Source of the DNA: JBCCTX01 sp964468435
Lineage (GTDB): Bacteria > Bacteroidota > Bacteroidia > J057
Direction: 5' to 3'
Length of the DNA stretch: 57,649 nt
Assembly (NCBI GenBank): GCA_964468435.1
Contig: CAYXVE010000032.1
Span: 1-57,649 of the forward strand
Within the stretch, counting starts at the first letter, position 1; each line of letters begins with the position of its first letter. Both the position numbers and the translations under genes were made by a program. The notes beneath the pieces were generated by a model. The model had not been told where the DNA came from, ran no database searches, and saw nothing but the letters and a program-made list of their open reading frames with translations. Below, one piece after another: positions 1 to 9,063 of this stretch.

Positions 1-24
1 AACTTATATTTTAAAATCTAATAT

Positions 25-1014
25 ATGCGAAATGCCGTTATCCATGCTACCGGTGCTTATTTTCCTAAGCGATTACTTCCCAATAGTTATTTTAATGCAC
101 TATTGGGCGAGGATGTGGATACCTGGTTGAGGCAAAATCTCAATATCTATCAGAGGTACTGGTGTGGGGAGGACGAATCTACGGTAGACCTTTGTGTACA
201 TGCGGCCAGGCTTGCGATGAAGAGGGCTGGTATCACGGGCAATCAGATTAATCTGATTATCGTAGCAACCGATACACCTGAATATCTTACACCTTCGACA
301 GCAGCTATCGTCCAGTTTCAGTTGGAAGCTGGATCAGCCGGAACTTTTGACCTGAATTCCGCTTGTGCAGGATTTGTTACAGCGTTGGATGTAGCTTCAA
401 GATATGTCAGGGATGAGAAGACCTGTAATTATGCGCTAGTCATTGGCGCATATGCGATGAGTCGTTATCTCAATCCTGAGGATAAGAAAACCGTATCGCT
501 ATTTTCAGATGGAGCAGGTGCAGTAATTCTCAAGGCAGAAGAATGTGAGGACAGAGGTTATCTCTGTAGCGAGTTAATCACTCTTGGACAGTATTATGAT
601 GGGATGGGGATTTATGGTGGGGGGACCAAGCATCCCATCTCCCACGAAATGATCGATCATAAGGAACACTTTTTGAAAATTGTGTACAGGTTTCCTCCTG
701 AACTCAATCCACAGATGTGGACGCGTATGGCCAATAACCTCAGCAAGAGATTGCGTGTTTCTCCAAAAGATGTAGACCACTATTTTCTGACCCAGATCAA
801 CATCAGGAGTATCAGAATGACGTTGGATAATCTGGGGGTACCATATGAGAAAGGGCATTATATCATGGATAAATGTGCATATCCGGGTTCTGCTGCTATA
901 CCCATAGCGCTGGATAATGCCTTCAGGCAAGGCAAGATCCAGTACAATGACTTAATCTACTTCATAGGTACAGGTAGTGGGCTTGCATTTGCAAGTGTTG
1001 CATTTCGCTACTGA
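25..1014 (+). CDS. FabH-like ketoacyl-ACP synthase III, atypical active site
   Basis: This 329-residue protein has the thiolase fold of the KAS III (FabH) family. The nucleophile is visible in the motif NSACAGF (Cys114), with the glycine-rich FSDGAGAVIL stretch near residue 165. The usual HQAN-type motif reads LTQINIRS (about residue 258), so the catalytic His is replaced by Thr. The GNTS motif reads AYPGSAAIP, so the catalytic Asn is also missing. KAS III enzymes need His and Asn for decarboxylative condensation, while relatives keeping only Cys often act as acyltransferases or in specialised metabolite synthesis. Acyl-ACP condensation is therefore uncertain. The ATG follows an AT-rich leader. 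The stop overlaps the convergent DUF4199 gene by 7 bp. Family membership is confident; the reaction is not. Confidence 0.85.
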   Translation: MRNAVIHATGAYFPKRLLPNSYFNALLGEDVDTWLRQNLNIYQRYWCGEDESTVDLCVHAARLAMKRAGITGNQINLIIVATDTPEYLTPSTAAIVQFQLEAGSAGTFDLNSACAGFVTALDVASRYVRDEKTCNYALVIGAYAMSRYLNPEDKKTVSLFSDGAGAVILKAEECEDRGYLCSELITLGQYYDGMGIYGGGTKHPISHEMIDHKEHFLKIVYRFPPELNPQMWTRMANNLSKRLRVSPKDVDHYFLTQINIRSIRMTLDNLGVPYEKGHYIMDKCAYPGSAAIPIALDNAFRQGKIQYNDLIYFIGTGSGLAFASVAFRY

Positions 1015-1520
1015 TCGGGATTCTTCTTGGCAACGGCTCCTACGATCAATGCAAGAATAGCACTGAAGAAAGCACCCCCAAACAATCCAGATAGTACTGT
1101 AAAGATGGGATTGGTCACCATCCCCATCATATTTTCGGTAGCTTCCAGTTGTTCATCTGAGACATTCGGGTCATTGGCAAGCTTCTCTAGCTGAGCATCT
1201 ACGATATTTTGCATGATGTCTGGATCAACAAATGAAATATAGATGTAATTGACGATACTACTTAGCAGGATTCCAATAAGCCCCACCAAAAAAGCAATGA
1301 GAAAGGCTTTACCAAATGGCAATATACCTCCGTTCTCATCTTTGAATTCTTTACAAGCAAGAAACATAAATGCAATGGTAAATATCAGGCTGAGGTAGCC
1401 TACCCATTGATTGGTCAGGTAAAGCCCAGTGATATATATTATGATCGTGATCACTGCTGATACCAGTCCCAGGATGAGTCCCCATTTTGTAACTTGAGTG
1501 CGAATGGATACATTTTCCAT
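1008..1520 (-). CDS. DUF4199 family inner-membrane protein
   Basis: The 170-residue protein has four hydrophobic segments (about residues 12-34, 38-56, 68-92 and 135-165). Between the third and fourth lies an acidic soluble loop (VDAQLEKLANDPNVSDEQLE). This layout and the short positive C-terminus (AKKNPDQ) match the DUF4199 family, which is common in Bacteroidota and has no established function. Its 3' end overlaps the stop of the convergent FabH-like gene by 7 bp. Upstream, 120 bp of AT-rich sequence separates it from pyrD, which lies on the same strand. Confidence 0.75.
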   Translation of the reverse strand: MENVSIRTQVTKWGLILGLVSAVITIIIYITGLYLTNQWVGYLSLIFTIAFMFLACKEFKDENGGILPFGKAFLIAFLVGLIGILLSSIVNYIYISFVDPDIMQNIVDAQLEKLANDPNVSDEQLEATENMMGMVTNPIFTVLSGLFGGAFFSAILALIVGAVAKKNPDQ

Positions 1521-1640
1521 GATATTTTGTTTATGGGTTAATTTGGAGAATAAATTAGAAAAAAATTATGAAATAGTGAATGAGTTCTTAGTGCGTAGCA
1601 TTTGACCAAATATATTATTTTCTCAAATGAAATCTATAAA

Positions 1641-2690
1641 TCACGAGCTACTCAGGGGGACAAGTAAGCTCCCAACTATCTCCCTTATCAGTTCTGGTCC
1701 CTGATAGACAAAGCCTGTATACAATTGTACCAGGTTTGCACCCATCTGAAGTCTTTGGCGGGCTTCTGCTCCAGAATCGATTCCCCCCACACTTACGATA
1801 CTGAGACTGGTACCTACATGTTGGGAAAGATATGCCAGCACCTCTCTGGAACGAAGACTTAGGGGTTTTCCGCTGAGTCCACCCTGGCCCATGCTGGACA
1901 CTACGTTGTCCTCTGTGCTTAACCCCCCCCGCCTGACAGTAGTATTGGTAGCAATAATACCTGAAAGCTTCGTTTCTATGGCTACCTCCATGATATCGTC
2001 CAACTGTGTATGATGGAGATCCGGAGCAATTTTCAATAAAAGAGGTCTGCAAATTGAACCCAGGTGATTTTCTTCCTGTAGTCTGAACAGTAATTCGGTG
2101 AGAGGGGCTTTTTCCTGTAGTTCTCTCAAGCCTGGTGTATTGGGGGAACTGACGTTTACGACAAAATAGTCTACCAGATCGCGCAATTTCCGAAAACAAA
2201 TAAGATAATCTTCAATGGCCTGATGATTGGGAGTGTCTTTATTTTTACCAATATTAGCCCCCAGAATAATTTCGGGAGTAGATTTTCGTTTGAGTTGGTC
2301 AACCAGTGCATCGACTCCACGGTTGTTGAACCCCATGCGATTGATGATTGCTTGATCCTGTGGTAGCCGGAACAGGCGCTTCCTGGGATTACCCTGTTGG
2401 GGTTTAGGGGTAACGGTTCCCACTTCCACAAAGCCAAATCCCAGGTAGGCCCAGTCCCTGCCGATAATTCCATCTTTATCCAGTCCTGCAGCCAGCCCAA
2501 CAGGATTTTTGAAATCCAGTCCCCACAGTGAAGTAGTAGCATCATCATTTGCTACCACGAATCTCGATTTCAGCATGGATTTTACACCAGGTATTTCTAG
2601 GACATTTTTTAGCGTTCCGAGTGTAAGATTATGTGCCTTCTCAGCGTCCAGGTGAAAGAGTAGCGGACGCAGCAATTTATCGTAAATCAT
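1641..2690 (-). CDS. pyrD: Dihydroorotate dehydrogenase (quinone), class 2
   Basis: PyrD oxidises dihydroorotate to orotate in pyrimidine synthesis and passes electrons through FMN to membrane quinone. The 349-residue length and the N-terminal helical extension (residues 1-45, LLRPLLFHLDAEKAH) mark the membrane-associated class 2 enzyme. Family motifs are present: GLAAGLDKDG, NRMGFNNRG, the active-site loop VNVSSPNTPGLR whose Ser is the class 2 base, IIATNTT, and the phosphate-binding VSVGGIDSG followed by QLYTGFVYQGP. No other pyr genes lie in the window. The start ATG at 2690 gives the usual N-terminus, so no alternative start is needed. Confidence 0.96.
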   Translation of the reverse strand: MIYDKLLRPLLFHLDAEKAHNLTLGTLKNVLEIPGVKSMLKSRFVVANDDATTSLWGLDFKNPVGLAAGLDKDGIIGRDWAYLGFGFVEVGTVTPKPQQGNPRKRLFRLPQDQAIINRMGFNNRGVDALVDQLKRKSTPEIILGANIGKNKDTPNHQAIEDYLICFRKLRDLVDYFVVNVSSPNTPGLRELQEKAPLTELLFRLQEENHLGSICRPLLLKIAPDLHHTQLDDIMEVAIETKLSGIIATNTTVRRGGLSTEDNVVSSMGQGGLSGKPLSLRSREVLAYLSQHVGTSLSIVSVGGIDSGAEARQRLQMGANLVQLYTGFVYQGPELIREIVGSLLVPLSSS

Positions 2691-2788
2691 AGTCTAAAGG
2701 TAAGGGGAAATTTTGGGGTTTTTGGGTCAAGTGTGGAAATGATTGTATAACATTGTCTTCTTACACACGTGTAGGATCTCAACAAAAA

Positions 2789-2814
2789 GAGGAAGTCTTT
2801 TCTGAAACTTCCTC
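2789..2814 (-). terminator. Intrinsic terminator after the lipoprotein gene
   Basis: GAGGAAGT (2789-2796) pairs with ACTTCCTC (2807-2814) around a 10-nt loop. On the minus strand the hairpin is followed by TTTTTGTT, as expected for a terminator of the gene ending at 2840. A T-run on the plus side (2818-2824) makes it potentially bidirectional. Almost the same stem is used at 24882-24907. Confidence 0.75.
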
Positions 2815-2839
2815 CTGTTTTTTTGCAATTATATAAGGC

Positions 2840-3676
2840 CTACTGCTCAGCAGCTTCCAATGTTACAGTACGCTCAACAGTATTGAACGGGCCGGAAATT
2901 AGGTTACCTTCGGCATCGATCAGTTCCAATCCGATAGTAACCTCACCGGGTTCTAGTCCTTCGATTACATAGGGTCGCCATTCTGTAAAAATAAACTCTG
3001 TTCCGTTTATGGTAGCTCTTACTTTATTACCATCTTCAGATAGATTGACATTCAGCAGATAAAAATCAAGCAATAGGCGCTTCATATCTTCACCTGTATA
3101 GGTTCCTTTAGGTCTACTATAAAACATATGAGGTGCTTCAAGGTCGACATCATTTCCGACTTCGTCGCCTACATTCATAACCGTGATAGCAAAAGCATTG
3201 GGATTTTTGACACTTTCGTGATAAGATCTCGAAAGAAAAGCCAGAATCACATGTTGTCCGGGAGTGAGTTCGTGCTCGAATTCTGACTCGTAATATGCAG
3301 CGTAAGGCCCATTGTCCACGATAAAGTGGATATGTTGTCCATTTGCTGAATTAGCCAGGCCATTGGGGCTTTCTGGCTCAGTCTGTACACCGAGTTCATA
3401 GTTTTCGACATCATAATCGAACTGATACATACCATTTTCACCTTCGGTGGCTTCTACCATGGTGAGACTAGCATCTTCATAAGCAGGGGATCCCTCTAGA
3501 TAGGAGACGGTAAGTCCATCTTGGGTCATGGGGTAGCTGTAGGATTCTATCATGTTTTCTTCAGCCACGTTATCATCACCGGTCTCATTGTCTGATTGCT
3601 GAGCGGTGTTACAACTAAAGAGTATTGTAAGTGATAGAATGAATAGTACTAATAAGCTTTCTGATAATCTGTTCAT
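2840..3676 (-). CDS. Predicted lipoprotein of unknown function
   Basis: The 278-residue protein starts with a lipoprotein signal (LFILSLTILFSC, lipobox Cys at about residue 22). An acidic linker (ETGDDNVAEEN) follows, then a mostly beta domain with the segments GQHIHFIVDNGPYAAYY, ELTPGQHVILAFLSRSYHES and a C-terminal stretch resembling an immunoglobulin-like fold. Similar Bacteroidota lipoproteins are sometimes labelled phosphopeptide-binding, but no motif here proves this. It is most likely anchored to a membrane facing the periplasm or surface. The gene stands alone, with a clear terminator downstream (2789-2814). Confidence 0.7.
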   Translation of the reverse strand: MNRLSESLLVLFILSLTILFSCNTAQQSDNETGDDNVAEENMIESYSYPMTQDGLTVSYLEGSPAYEDASLTMVEATEGENGMYQFDYDVENYELGVQTEPESPNGLANSANGQHIHFIVDNGPYAAYYESEFEHELTPGQHVILAFLSRSYHESVKNPNAFAITVMNVGDEVGNDVDLEAPHMFYSRPKGTYTGEDMKRLLLDFYLLNVNLSEDGNKVRATINGTEFIFTEWRPYVIEGLEPGEVTIGLELIDAEGNLISGPFNTVERTVTLEAAEQ

Positions 3677-3757
3677 AGAAATGATTTTTGGGGCTTAAAA
3701 CGTTTTGAGATTGATAAATATTTTGATGATATTTTCAAAGAAGGAACAAAGAAAAAA

Positions 3758-3781
3758 GCGGATAGTTCTCATACTATCCGC
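3758..3781 (-). terminator. Intrinsic terminator after the redoxin gene
   Basis: GCGGATAGT (3758-3766) and ACTATCCGC (3773-3781) form a perfect 9-bp stem with a 6-nt loop. On the minus strand it is followed by TTTTTTCTTTG, which fits termination of the gene that ends at 3842. Confidence 0.8.
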
Positions 3782-3841
3782 AATTTTGTAAATTTTTTAT
3801 GTATTAACAACAACTTTTCTCATACAATGTGACGGGAAAAG

Positions 3842-4444
3842 TTAACTTTTTTTCCATTTGATATTACACCCTGCAGGTTCAGTAGATGACACCTTGGGGA
3901 GGCTCCCTGCTTGTACTGCCTCAATGGCATCTTTGAGGTAGTGATGTTCTACCAGGGATGCGTCCAGGGGATTATCATCAATTTGTCCCTGGTATACGAC
4001 GCGAAATTTCCCGTCATCTACTGGGGTAAGGACAAATACCTCGGGGTTTCTCGAAGCGCCAAATTGTTCGGCCACCTGTTGAGATCCATCTTTGAGGTAA
4101 GGAAATCTATAGGGTGCCTGTACCCGCATCTTTTTGGGGGCATCTCCTATATTCAGGGTAGAGTCATTGCTATTTACAGCTACAAATGCTACTGATTGTT
4201 GCTCATAGGTCTGGTACAATTCATTGATACGTTCCTGATATTTCAGGGAAAATGCACAATCAGAGCTGGTAAAAATGACGACAATAGCTTTCTGATCATT
4301 GTATTCTGACAGCGTGATGTCTTTTCCTGAGCGGGTATCATGTAATTGGAAATCTTCAACGATGATTGGCTCCTGCGCATGTGAATGGACATAAGCCATC
4401 AGCGCAATTCCGATACATGTCATCCATTTTCCTAATGTTACCAT
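3842..4444 (-). CDS. Exported redoxin (AhpC/TSA-like thioredoxin fold)
   Basis: The 200-residue protein has a cleavable signal peptide (WMTCIGIALMAYVHSHAQ) and then a thioredoxin-fold domain. The active-site segment is FTSSDCAFSLKYQERI: a single Cys where CPxA/CxxC is usual, so it resembles the redoxin group that has one N-terminal Cys rather than a classical CxxC thioredoxin. The C-terminal GCNIKWK, with a second Cys, is typical of this group in Bacteroidota and Planctomycetes, and the two Cys may form the redox pair. It probably works in the periplasm. It is transcribed alone, with terminator 3758-3781. Confidence 0.75.
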   Translation of the reverse strand: MVTLGKWMTCIGIALMAYVHSHAQEPIIVEDFQLHDTRSGKDITLSEYNDQKAIVVIFTSSDCAFSLKYQERINELYQTYEQQSVAFVAVNSNDSTLNIGDAPKKMRVQAPYRFPYLKDGSQQVAEQFGASRNPEVFVLTPVDDGKFRVVYQGQIDDNPLDASLVEHHYLKDAIEAVQAGSLPKVSSTEPAGCNIKWKKS

Positions 4445-4697
4445 AATTGAGTATTTGATGAAAAATATTCCCTGTGAAGTTAGTGAATATATGATAAAGC
4501 AATATTAACTCTAAGGGGGAAATATAAGGGGGATATCTAATGTGGTACGGTTCAAATTTAATGTAGAATAATTACTTGTCTGTAATAGGGCAACAAATTT
4601 CCTGCCATATTTTTTGTGTTTGACTTTGTTTTTTAAGAAAGTTTAACGAAAAAAATGAAAAAGGGTTAATTTTTTGTAACGTATCTGAAGACGAATC

Positions 4698-5402
4698 TCA
4701 TACCAGGATACTTGCAAGTTTTTGAGGTTGATGTACCAGGAGGGGTTCGGCATCGTAACCATAGGTCAATACGAAATCGGGAAACAACTCATAATGTGTA
4801 AGATATTTTTTACAGAACCCTTCTTTTTTTACGTAGCAGGTGAGGGTTCCTTTGGGCGAACCGTCGAATGGTTCCATGGAGATCCTGATTTCATCTTTGA
4901 AGGATAGACCTTTCTGGCTGTAGATTTTATAAATAGTTTCTTTGGTGCTCCAGATTATCAGAAACAATTCATTTGATGCGTTTTGCTCGTAAAACTCAAG
5001 TTCTGGTTCATTCATAAATAGCCGTCGTGTGTTGAGGTTTCTACGTCGCATCATATATTCCAGGTCTACTCCTACTTCCCATTTGGAAGAAGCAATGGCA
5101 GCGGCATATTTTTGAGAATGTGTGTAGCAGATAAAATGAGATTTATTGGACAGATAGGGCTTACCGTTGTTAGCACTGAGGGATTCAATACGGTCAGTAT
5201 GAGAGATTTTGAGGATTTCTTTCATGCACAGTCTGGAAGAGAGCCACTCAAGTCTTTTTTGAGGGTGTTTAATATTAGCAAGTTGTTGCCACTCGTGTTC
5301 ATATAGTTTTAGCCGGGTATGAAAAAACATTTCATCCTCTTCCAAACGCCAGATGCCGAGTGCTACTTCAGAAGTTTTTGTATCGTAATGCAGAAAAGGC
5401 AT
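4698..5402 (-). CDS. 4'-phosphopantetheinyl transferase superfamily protein
   Basis: This 234-residue protein belongs to the Sfp/AcpT family, which moves 4'-phosphopantetheine from CoA onto the Ser of carrier proteins. The two signature motifs are clear: VGVDLEYM at about residue 120, with the Mg-binding Asp, and WSTKETIYK at about residue 160. The length fits the Sfp group rather than the 120-residue AcpS group. The target may be a fatty-acid or secondary-metabolite carrier protein; none is in the window. It is a single gene with AT-rich flanks (4445-4697 and 5403-5559) in which I see no other gene. Confidence 0.88.
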   Translation of the reverse strand: MPFLHYDTKTSEVALGIWRLEEDEMFFHTRLKLYEHEWQQLANIKHPQKRLEWLSSRLCMKEILKISHTDRIESLSANNGKPYLSNKSHFICYTHSQKYAAAIASSKWEVGVDLEYMMRRRNLNTRRLFMNEPELEFYEQNASNELFLIIWSTKETIYKIYSQKGLSFKDEIRISMEPFDGSPKGTLTCYVKKEGFCKKYLTHYELFPDFVLTYGYDAEPLLVHQPQKLASILV

Positions 5403-5559
5403 AATTTACCCCATCAATCTCTTATATATATTAAATTTAATTAATTATCTATTACCAAGCAATTACTAAATAATATAGTTAATAAAAGGTAATAAAAAGT
5501 AACGAGATACTTTGTAGATTATTGATTGTCAGGAGTGTGGTATATAAGTATACAAATAA

Positions 5560-6219
5560 TTATTCATCCAGGTAATACGTATCATGTGCCTGAGTACCCA
5601 TATATTCGCGGGCTTCATCCATGCTCACGCGGATGCCATCAATGTAGGGAACGATCCAGGGTTCATCCATGCCCATTTGCATGAGTTTACCGCGAAATTT
5701 TTCTGCTTCTTCGTAGGAGCGAAACGCACCGAGGATGTATTTATACATACCATCCGAACGCTCAATAGAAAATTTCTCTTCGTTGAGGTTGGCATAATCG
5801 GTATCATTTTCCAGGACAAAAGCACCTATCTGAACCCGGTAAACCAGGCCTTCCTTGATACCTTTATCATTGGCGGTTTTGAGGGTTTTGTAAGATTCTT
5901 TCATCTGGTCGTACTCCCTTTTCATGTTCTGGTACTCACCTTCCTGTTTTGCCAATACCCACATCAGACTATCGACCAGTGGAGTTCCTCCCGTATTGCC
6001 ATTAAGCTCAAGGGATTTATTTTTCTTTTTGAGGTCTTCAATCTGATTGTGCAAATTTTCAAACTCTGACTTCAGTGCTTCCGGGCGCTTGGTATACATT
6101 TTCGCCTTTTTCTTCCAATATTTAACTTCTTCTTTAGTTAGTGATTCTTGTGCCCAGCTTTCTTGGGTTGCCAGGAACCCTGCAAGTAAAGTGATTGAAA
6201 CTACTAATATCTTTCTCAT
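5560..6219 (-). CDS. Exported coiled-coil protein with SPOR-like C-terminal domain
   Basis: The start at 6219 (MRKILVV) is chosen because it gives a normal signal peptide ending at SWAQ; an in-frame ATG at 6231 adds only MLLD. A charged coiled coil covers about residues 25-125 (repeated K/E/L-rich heptads such as LHNQIEDLKKKNKSLE). The C-terminal 75 residues carry the SPOR pattern VYRVQIGAF...KYILGAFRSYEEAEKFRGKL. SPOR domains bind denuded peptidoglycan glycan strands, so a periplasmic, septum- or wall-associated role is likely. The gene is monocistronic, with a promoter-like sequence at 6335-6363. Confidence 0.75.
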   Translation of the reverse strand: MRKILVVSITLLAGFLATQESWAQESLTKEEVKYWKKKAKMYTKRPEALKSEFENLHNQIEDLKKKNKSLELNGNTGGTPLVDSLMWVLAKQEGEYQNMKREYDQMKESYKTLKTANDKGIKEGLVYRVQIGAFVLENDTDYANLNEEKFSIERSDGMYKYILGAFRSYEEAEKFRGKLMQMGMDEPWIVPYIDGIRVSMDEAREYMGTQAHDTYYLDE

Positions 6220-6334
6220 ATCCAATAACATTATTTAGCCCCTGCGTAATTTAATATTTTATTAGTATTTATATAACGATTATTGGCGACGAATATTCGC
6301 TTGTCGTAATAAAAAAACTACTAAAATCTTTCAT

Positions 6335-6363
6335 CCAAGATAATTTGCTATAGTATTCCCAAA
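6335..6363 (-). promoter_or_regulatory. Bacteroidota-type promoter candidate for the SPOR gene
   Basis: Read on the minus strand, TTTG (6363-6360) is followed after 17 nt by TATCTTGG (6342-6335), close to the Bacteroidota TTTG/TAnnTTTG consensus. The leader to the start at 6219 would be about 110 nt and contains the small palindrome CGAATATTCG. Confidence 0.4.
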
Positions 6364-6390
6364 AATCATCTCAATTTTCGTGCCTTGATT

Positions 6391-6398
6391 TATTTTTG
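6391..6398 (+). promoter_or_regulatory. Promoter -7 element candidate for mdh
   Basis: TATTTTTG matches the Bacteroidota -7 box TAnnTTTG and lies about 85 nt upstream of the mdh start. No good TTTG -33 element is seen at the expected distance. Confidence 0.35.
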
Positions 6399-6480
6399 AA
6401 TTTTGCAAATCGGTCTTTATCACAGTATTTTTACCACTTATATCATTGAATTACATTTTAACTTTCAAAATCGAAAACAT

Positions 6481-7416
6481 ATGTCAAAAGTAACTGTCGT
6501 AGGTGCGGGTAATGTCGGAGCAACCTGTGCTGAATGTGTAGCCCGGGCTGAGGTGACCAATGAGGTCATCCTGCTCGATATCAAAGAAAATTTGGCTGAG
6601 GGAAAGGCACTAGATCAGTGGGAGACCTCTCCCATCAACTATTTTGATACTCGTATCACCGGCAGCACCAATGATTACAGCCGCACGGCTGGATCGGATG
6701 TTGTGGTCATTACATCAGGAATTCCCCGCAGACCAGGAATGAGTCGTGATGATTTGATATCTACCAATGCAAAGATTGTAAAGTCTGTAACCGAACAGGT
6801 GATAGCACATTCGCCTGAGGCGATCATCATTGTGGTGTCCAATCCATTGGACGCGATGACCTATCAAGCCTATCTGACTTCTCAAAAACCCGCACACAAA
6901 GTGATCGGCATGGCAGGTATCCTCGACACTGCTCGTTACCGTTCTTTCCTTGCCATGGAACTCGATGTTTCACCCAAAGATATACAGGCAATTCTAATGG
7001 GTGGACATGGAGATACCATGGTACCTTTACCGCGCTACACTACCGTTTCGGGAATTCCTTTGACAGAGCTGCTCGATATGGATAGAATCAATGAGATCAT
7101 TGAGCGTACCAAAAAGGGGGGAGGAGAAATCGTGAACCTGCTGGGAACATCTGCCTGGTATGCACCGGGAGCCGCAGCAGCTCAAATGGTCGAAGCGATC
7201 TTAAAGGACTCCAAAAGGATCTTTCCATGCTGTACACTTCTCAATGGCCAGTATGGGATACATGATCTCTATATTGGGGCTCCTGTGAAACTAGGCCGCA
7301 ATGGAGTGGAATCGGTAATCGAATTGCAGCTTAATGACGAAGAAAAGGTACTACTTAATCAGTCTGCAGTAGCTGTAAGAGGAGTCGTAGACGTTTTGAA
7401 GGGAATGAATATATAG
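6481..7416 (+). CDS. mdh: Malate dehydrogenase (LDH-like type)
   Basis: This enzyme interconverts malate and oxaloacetate with NAD in the TCA cycle. The start at 6481 (MSKVTVVGAG) puts the Rossmann motif GAGNVGAT at the extreme N-terminus; an upstream in-frame ATG at 6403 would add 26 unlikely residues. The product is 311 residues, normal for the family. Visible motifs are VVITSGIPRRPGMSRDDL (substrate-binding Arg pair), VSNPLDAMTY, and GGHGDTMVPLPRY with the catalytic His. It is monocistronic and convergent with the O-antigen-ligase-like gene. Confidence 0.96.
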   Translation: MSKVTVVGAGNVGATCAECVARAEVTNEVILLDIKENLAEGKALDQWETSPINYFDTRITGSTNDYSRTAGSDVVVITSGIPRRPGMSRDDLISTNAKIVKSVTEQVIAHSPEAIIIVVSNPLDAMTYQAYLTSQKPAHKVIGMAGILDTARYRSFLAMELDVSPKDIQAILMGGHGDTMVPLPRYTTVSGIPLTELLDMDRINEIIERTKKGGGEIVNLLGTSAWYAPGAAAAQMVEAILKDSKRIFPCCTLLNGQYGIHDLYIGAPVKLGRNGVESVIELQLNDEEKVLLNQSAVAVRGVVDVLKGMNI

Positions 7417-7453
7417 AACATGATCTCGTCGTAATATTCTCATAAAAAAATCA

Positions 7454-7495
7454 AGGGTTATGGTAAAGAAGTTGATTCAACACTACTATAACCCT
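7454..7495 (-). terminator. Weak hairpin between convergent genes
   Basis: AGGGTTAT (7454-7461) pairs with ATAACCCT (7488-7495) around a 26-nt loop that includes the stop codon of the minus-strand gene. On the minus strand TGATTTTTTTATG follows, so it could terminate that transcript. The long loop lowers confidence. Confidence 0.4.
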
Positions 7496-9063
7496 ATTTC
7501 CTTTTGTTCTTCTTCCTGCCACAAATTCTCATACATATGTTCATATTCCCGTTTCTTTTTTTCCTCTAAAGATGTGTGTTCGATACTACCCAGATTAATC
7601 AGTATCCCCGCAATGGTAAAATACACAATGGAGGCTGGATAGTTTTGGAGCAAAGACCCCGAATATTGAGCGATGGCCCAAACGTATAAAAGCACCAAAA
7701 AGCCTGTATAGAGATTGCGTATACGAACATCTCTACTTTGAAAAAATCCTCTGACACCTACCCAAAATATTCCGGTAGTCAATGAAATAAAAAACAGAAA
7801 TCCGATCCAGCCTTGTTCCAGTACCATTTGTTGATACCCTCCTTTTACCGTAAAGATATGTATGTCTTCTCCCTGCTGTATACCAAAAGTATAGTTTTCA
7901 ACAGATCCTAGTCCATTTCCCACAGGATGCTTGAAGATATGTTGGTTCAGCAATGTGTCAAGATGTGCAAACTCCTGTGAAGACGGAGACTCAAGCTGAT
8001 GTATAGCCGAGCTTACCCGGTTGACAAAATAGTTTTCACCAGACAAAGTAAAATAAAGTGTTACAGCTACCAGGAAACTTCCCACCAGGATCAGGATATG
8101 CTTCTTAAGACTTAGGAAAGCAAAAAACAAAAGTCCTATGGGTAATATGGCAAAGGCTGTAAATGTTCCTGATAGAATCATGAGAGATAGAAATACCAAT
8201 GCCGAAACCCCATATGCAATTCTTGGATAAAGTTTCCAGGGGCCCATGCTTTTGACGATAGCAAGTAATGTAAGGCCTGAAAGTACAACCCCAAATATAA
8301 AGGGAGTTTTCATGAAGGAGTAAATTCTGAATTTACCATCCAAAAAGTACATTTGATATACTTCGGGATTTACATAGAGCTGCTTTTCATTTAATAGGGT
8401 AATGCCTGACACCTCCTGATACAGTCCCCAGATACTCGCGATGATTCCCATGGCGATCAGGGCATGGCTGTATTGAATGATTCGTCGCAGATCATCCAGG
8501 TTATACAGTACGATCCAGAACATGAGACTAGAAAAAAGGATATGTTTTCCGCTTTGCCATCCATTAAAGGTCGCCCCGGTAGTGTCTGTGGCTGGATTAC
8601 TACCGTTGCTGAGCAAAATTAGCATATTGTAGCCTAGCCATACGATAATGAGCAGGCTAAGGATATGTGTCCAATGATGGGATTTTGGGTATTTTCTCCA
8701 GTGGTATATGGTAAGGAAAAAGAGGAGTGCTGTCAGGCTATGGATCAGGATATAAATGTAATCTCCCATTATGCTTTTGCTGAGTCCAGGAGCACAGAAA
8801 GCCAGAGCAGTAATGATTAATACCCCCCAGTTGAGCCGGATCAAACTGATCAGGGCTACAGGTAGACCGATTGCCATTGCAATCCCCCAGGAATTATCAT
8901 TTATAGCCAGGTATACAGCTATGCAGGAGGCAATGATTCCCAGCACCGGGAATAGGATAAGTACCCATTTTTTACCTGGAAAATTTCCTTCTCCATGTTG
9001 GTTAAGGCGACTCCAGGTCTGTTTATTGTCTCTAGATTCTAATTTATATCCTGATTTTAACAT
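7486..9063 (-). CDS. O-antigen ligase/polymerase-like membrane protein (Wzy/WaaL family)
   Basis: The 525-residue protein has about a dozen hydrophobic helices and a large extracytoplasmic loop around residues 340-420. That loop ends with GNGLGSVENYTF and GGYQQMVLEQGWIGFLFF, the typical PF04932 (Wzy_C) ending. Proteins of this type polymerise or ligate undecaprenyl-linked glycans at the outer face of the inner membrane. The ATG at 9063 is chosen over the TTG at 9066 because its A is also the last base of the TGA of the upstream 30-codon ORF (TGATG), suggesting translational coupling. No glycosyltransferases are adjacent, so the glycan is unknown. Confidence 0.8.
   Translation of the reverse strand: MLKSGYKLESRDNKQTWSRLNQHGEGNFPGKKWVLILFPVLGIIASCIAVYLAINDNSWGIAMAIGLPVALISLIRLNWGVLIITALAFCAPGLSKSIMGDYIYILIHSLTALLFFLTIYHWRKYPKSHHWTHILSLLIIVWLGYNMLILLSNGSNPATDTTGATFNGWQSGKHILFSSLMFWIVLYNLDDLRRIIQYSHALIAMGIIASIWGLYQEVSGITLLNEKQLYVNPEVYQMYFLDGKFRIYSFMKTPFIFGVVLSGLTLLAIVKSMGPWKLYPRIAYGVSALVFLSLMILSGTFTAFAILPIGLLFFAFLSLKKHILILVGSFLVAVTLYFTLSGENYFVNRVSSAIHQLESPSSQEFAHLDTLLNQHIFKHPVGNGLGSVENYTFGIQQGEDIHIFTVKGGYQQMVLEQGWIGFLFFISLTTGIFWVGVRGFFQSRDVRIRNLYTGFLVLLYVWAIAQYSGSLLQNYPASIVYFTIAGILINLGSIEHTSLEEKKKREYEHMYENLWQEEEQKEIGL

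Noticed and set aside
1648..2199. 183-codon minus-strand frame inside pyrD
   Set aside because: It lies in another frame of a clearly conserved gene and has no recognisable motifs.
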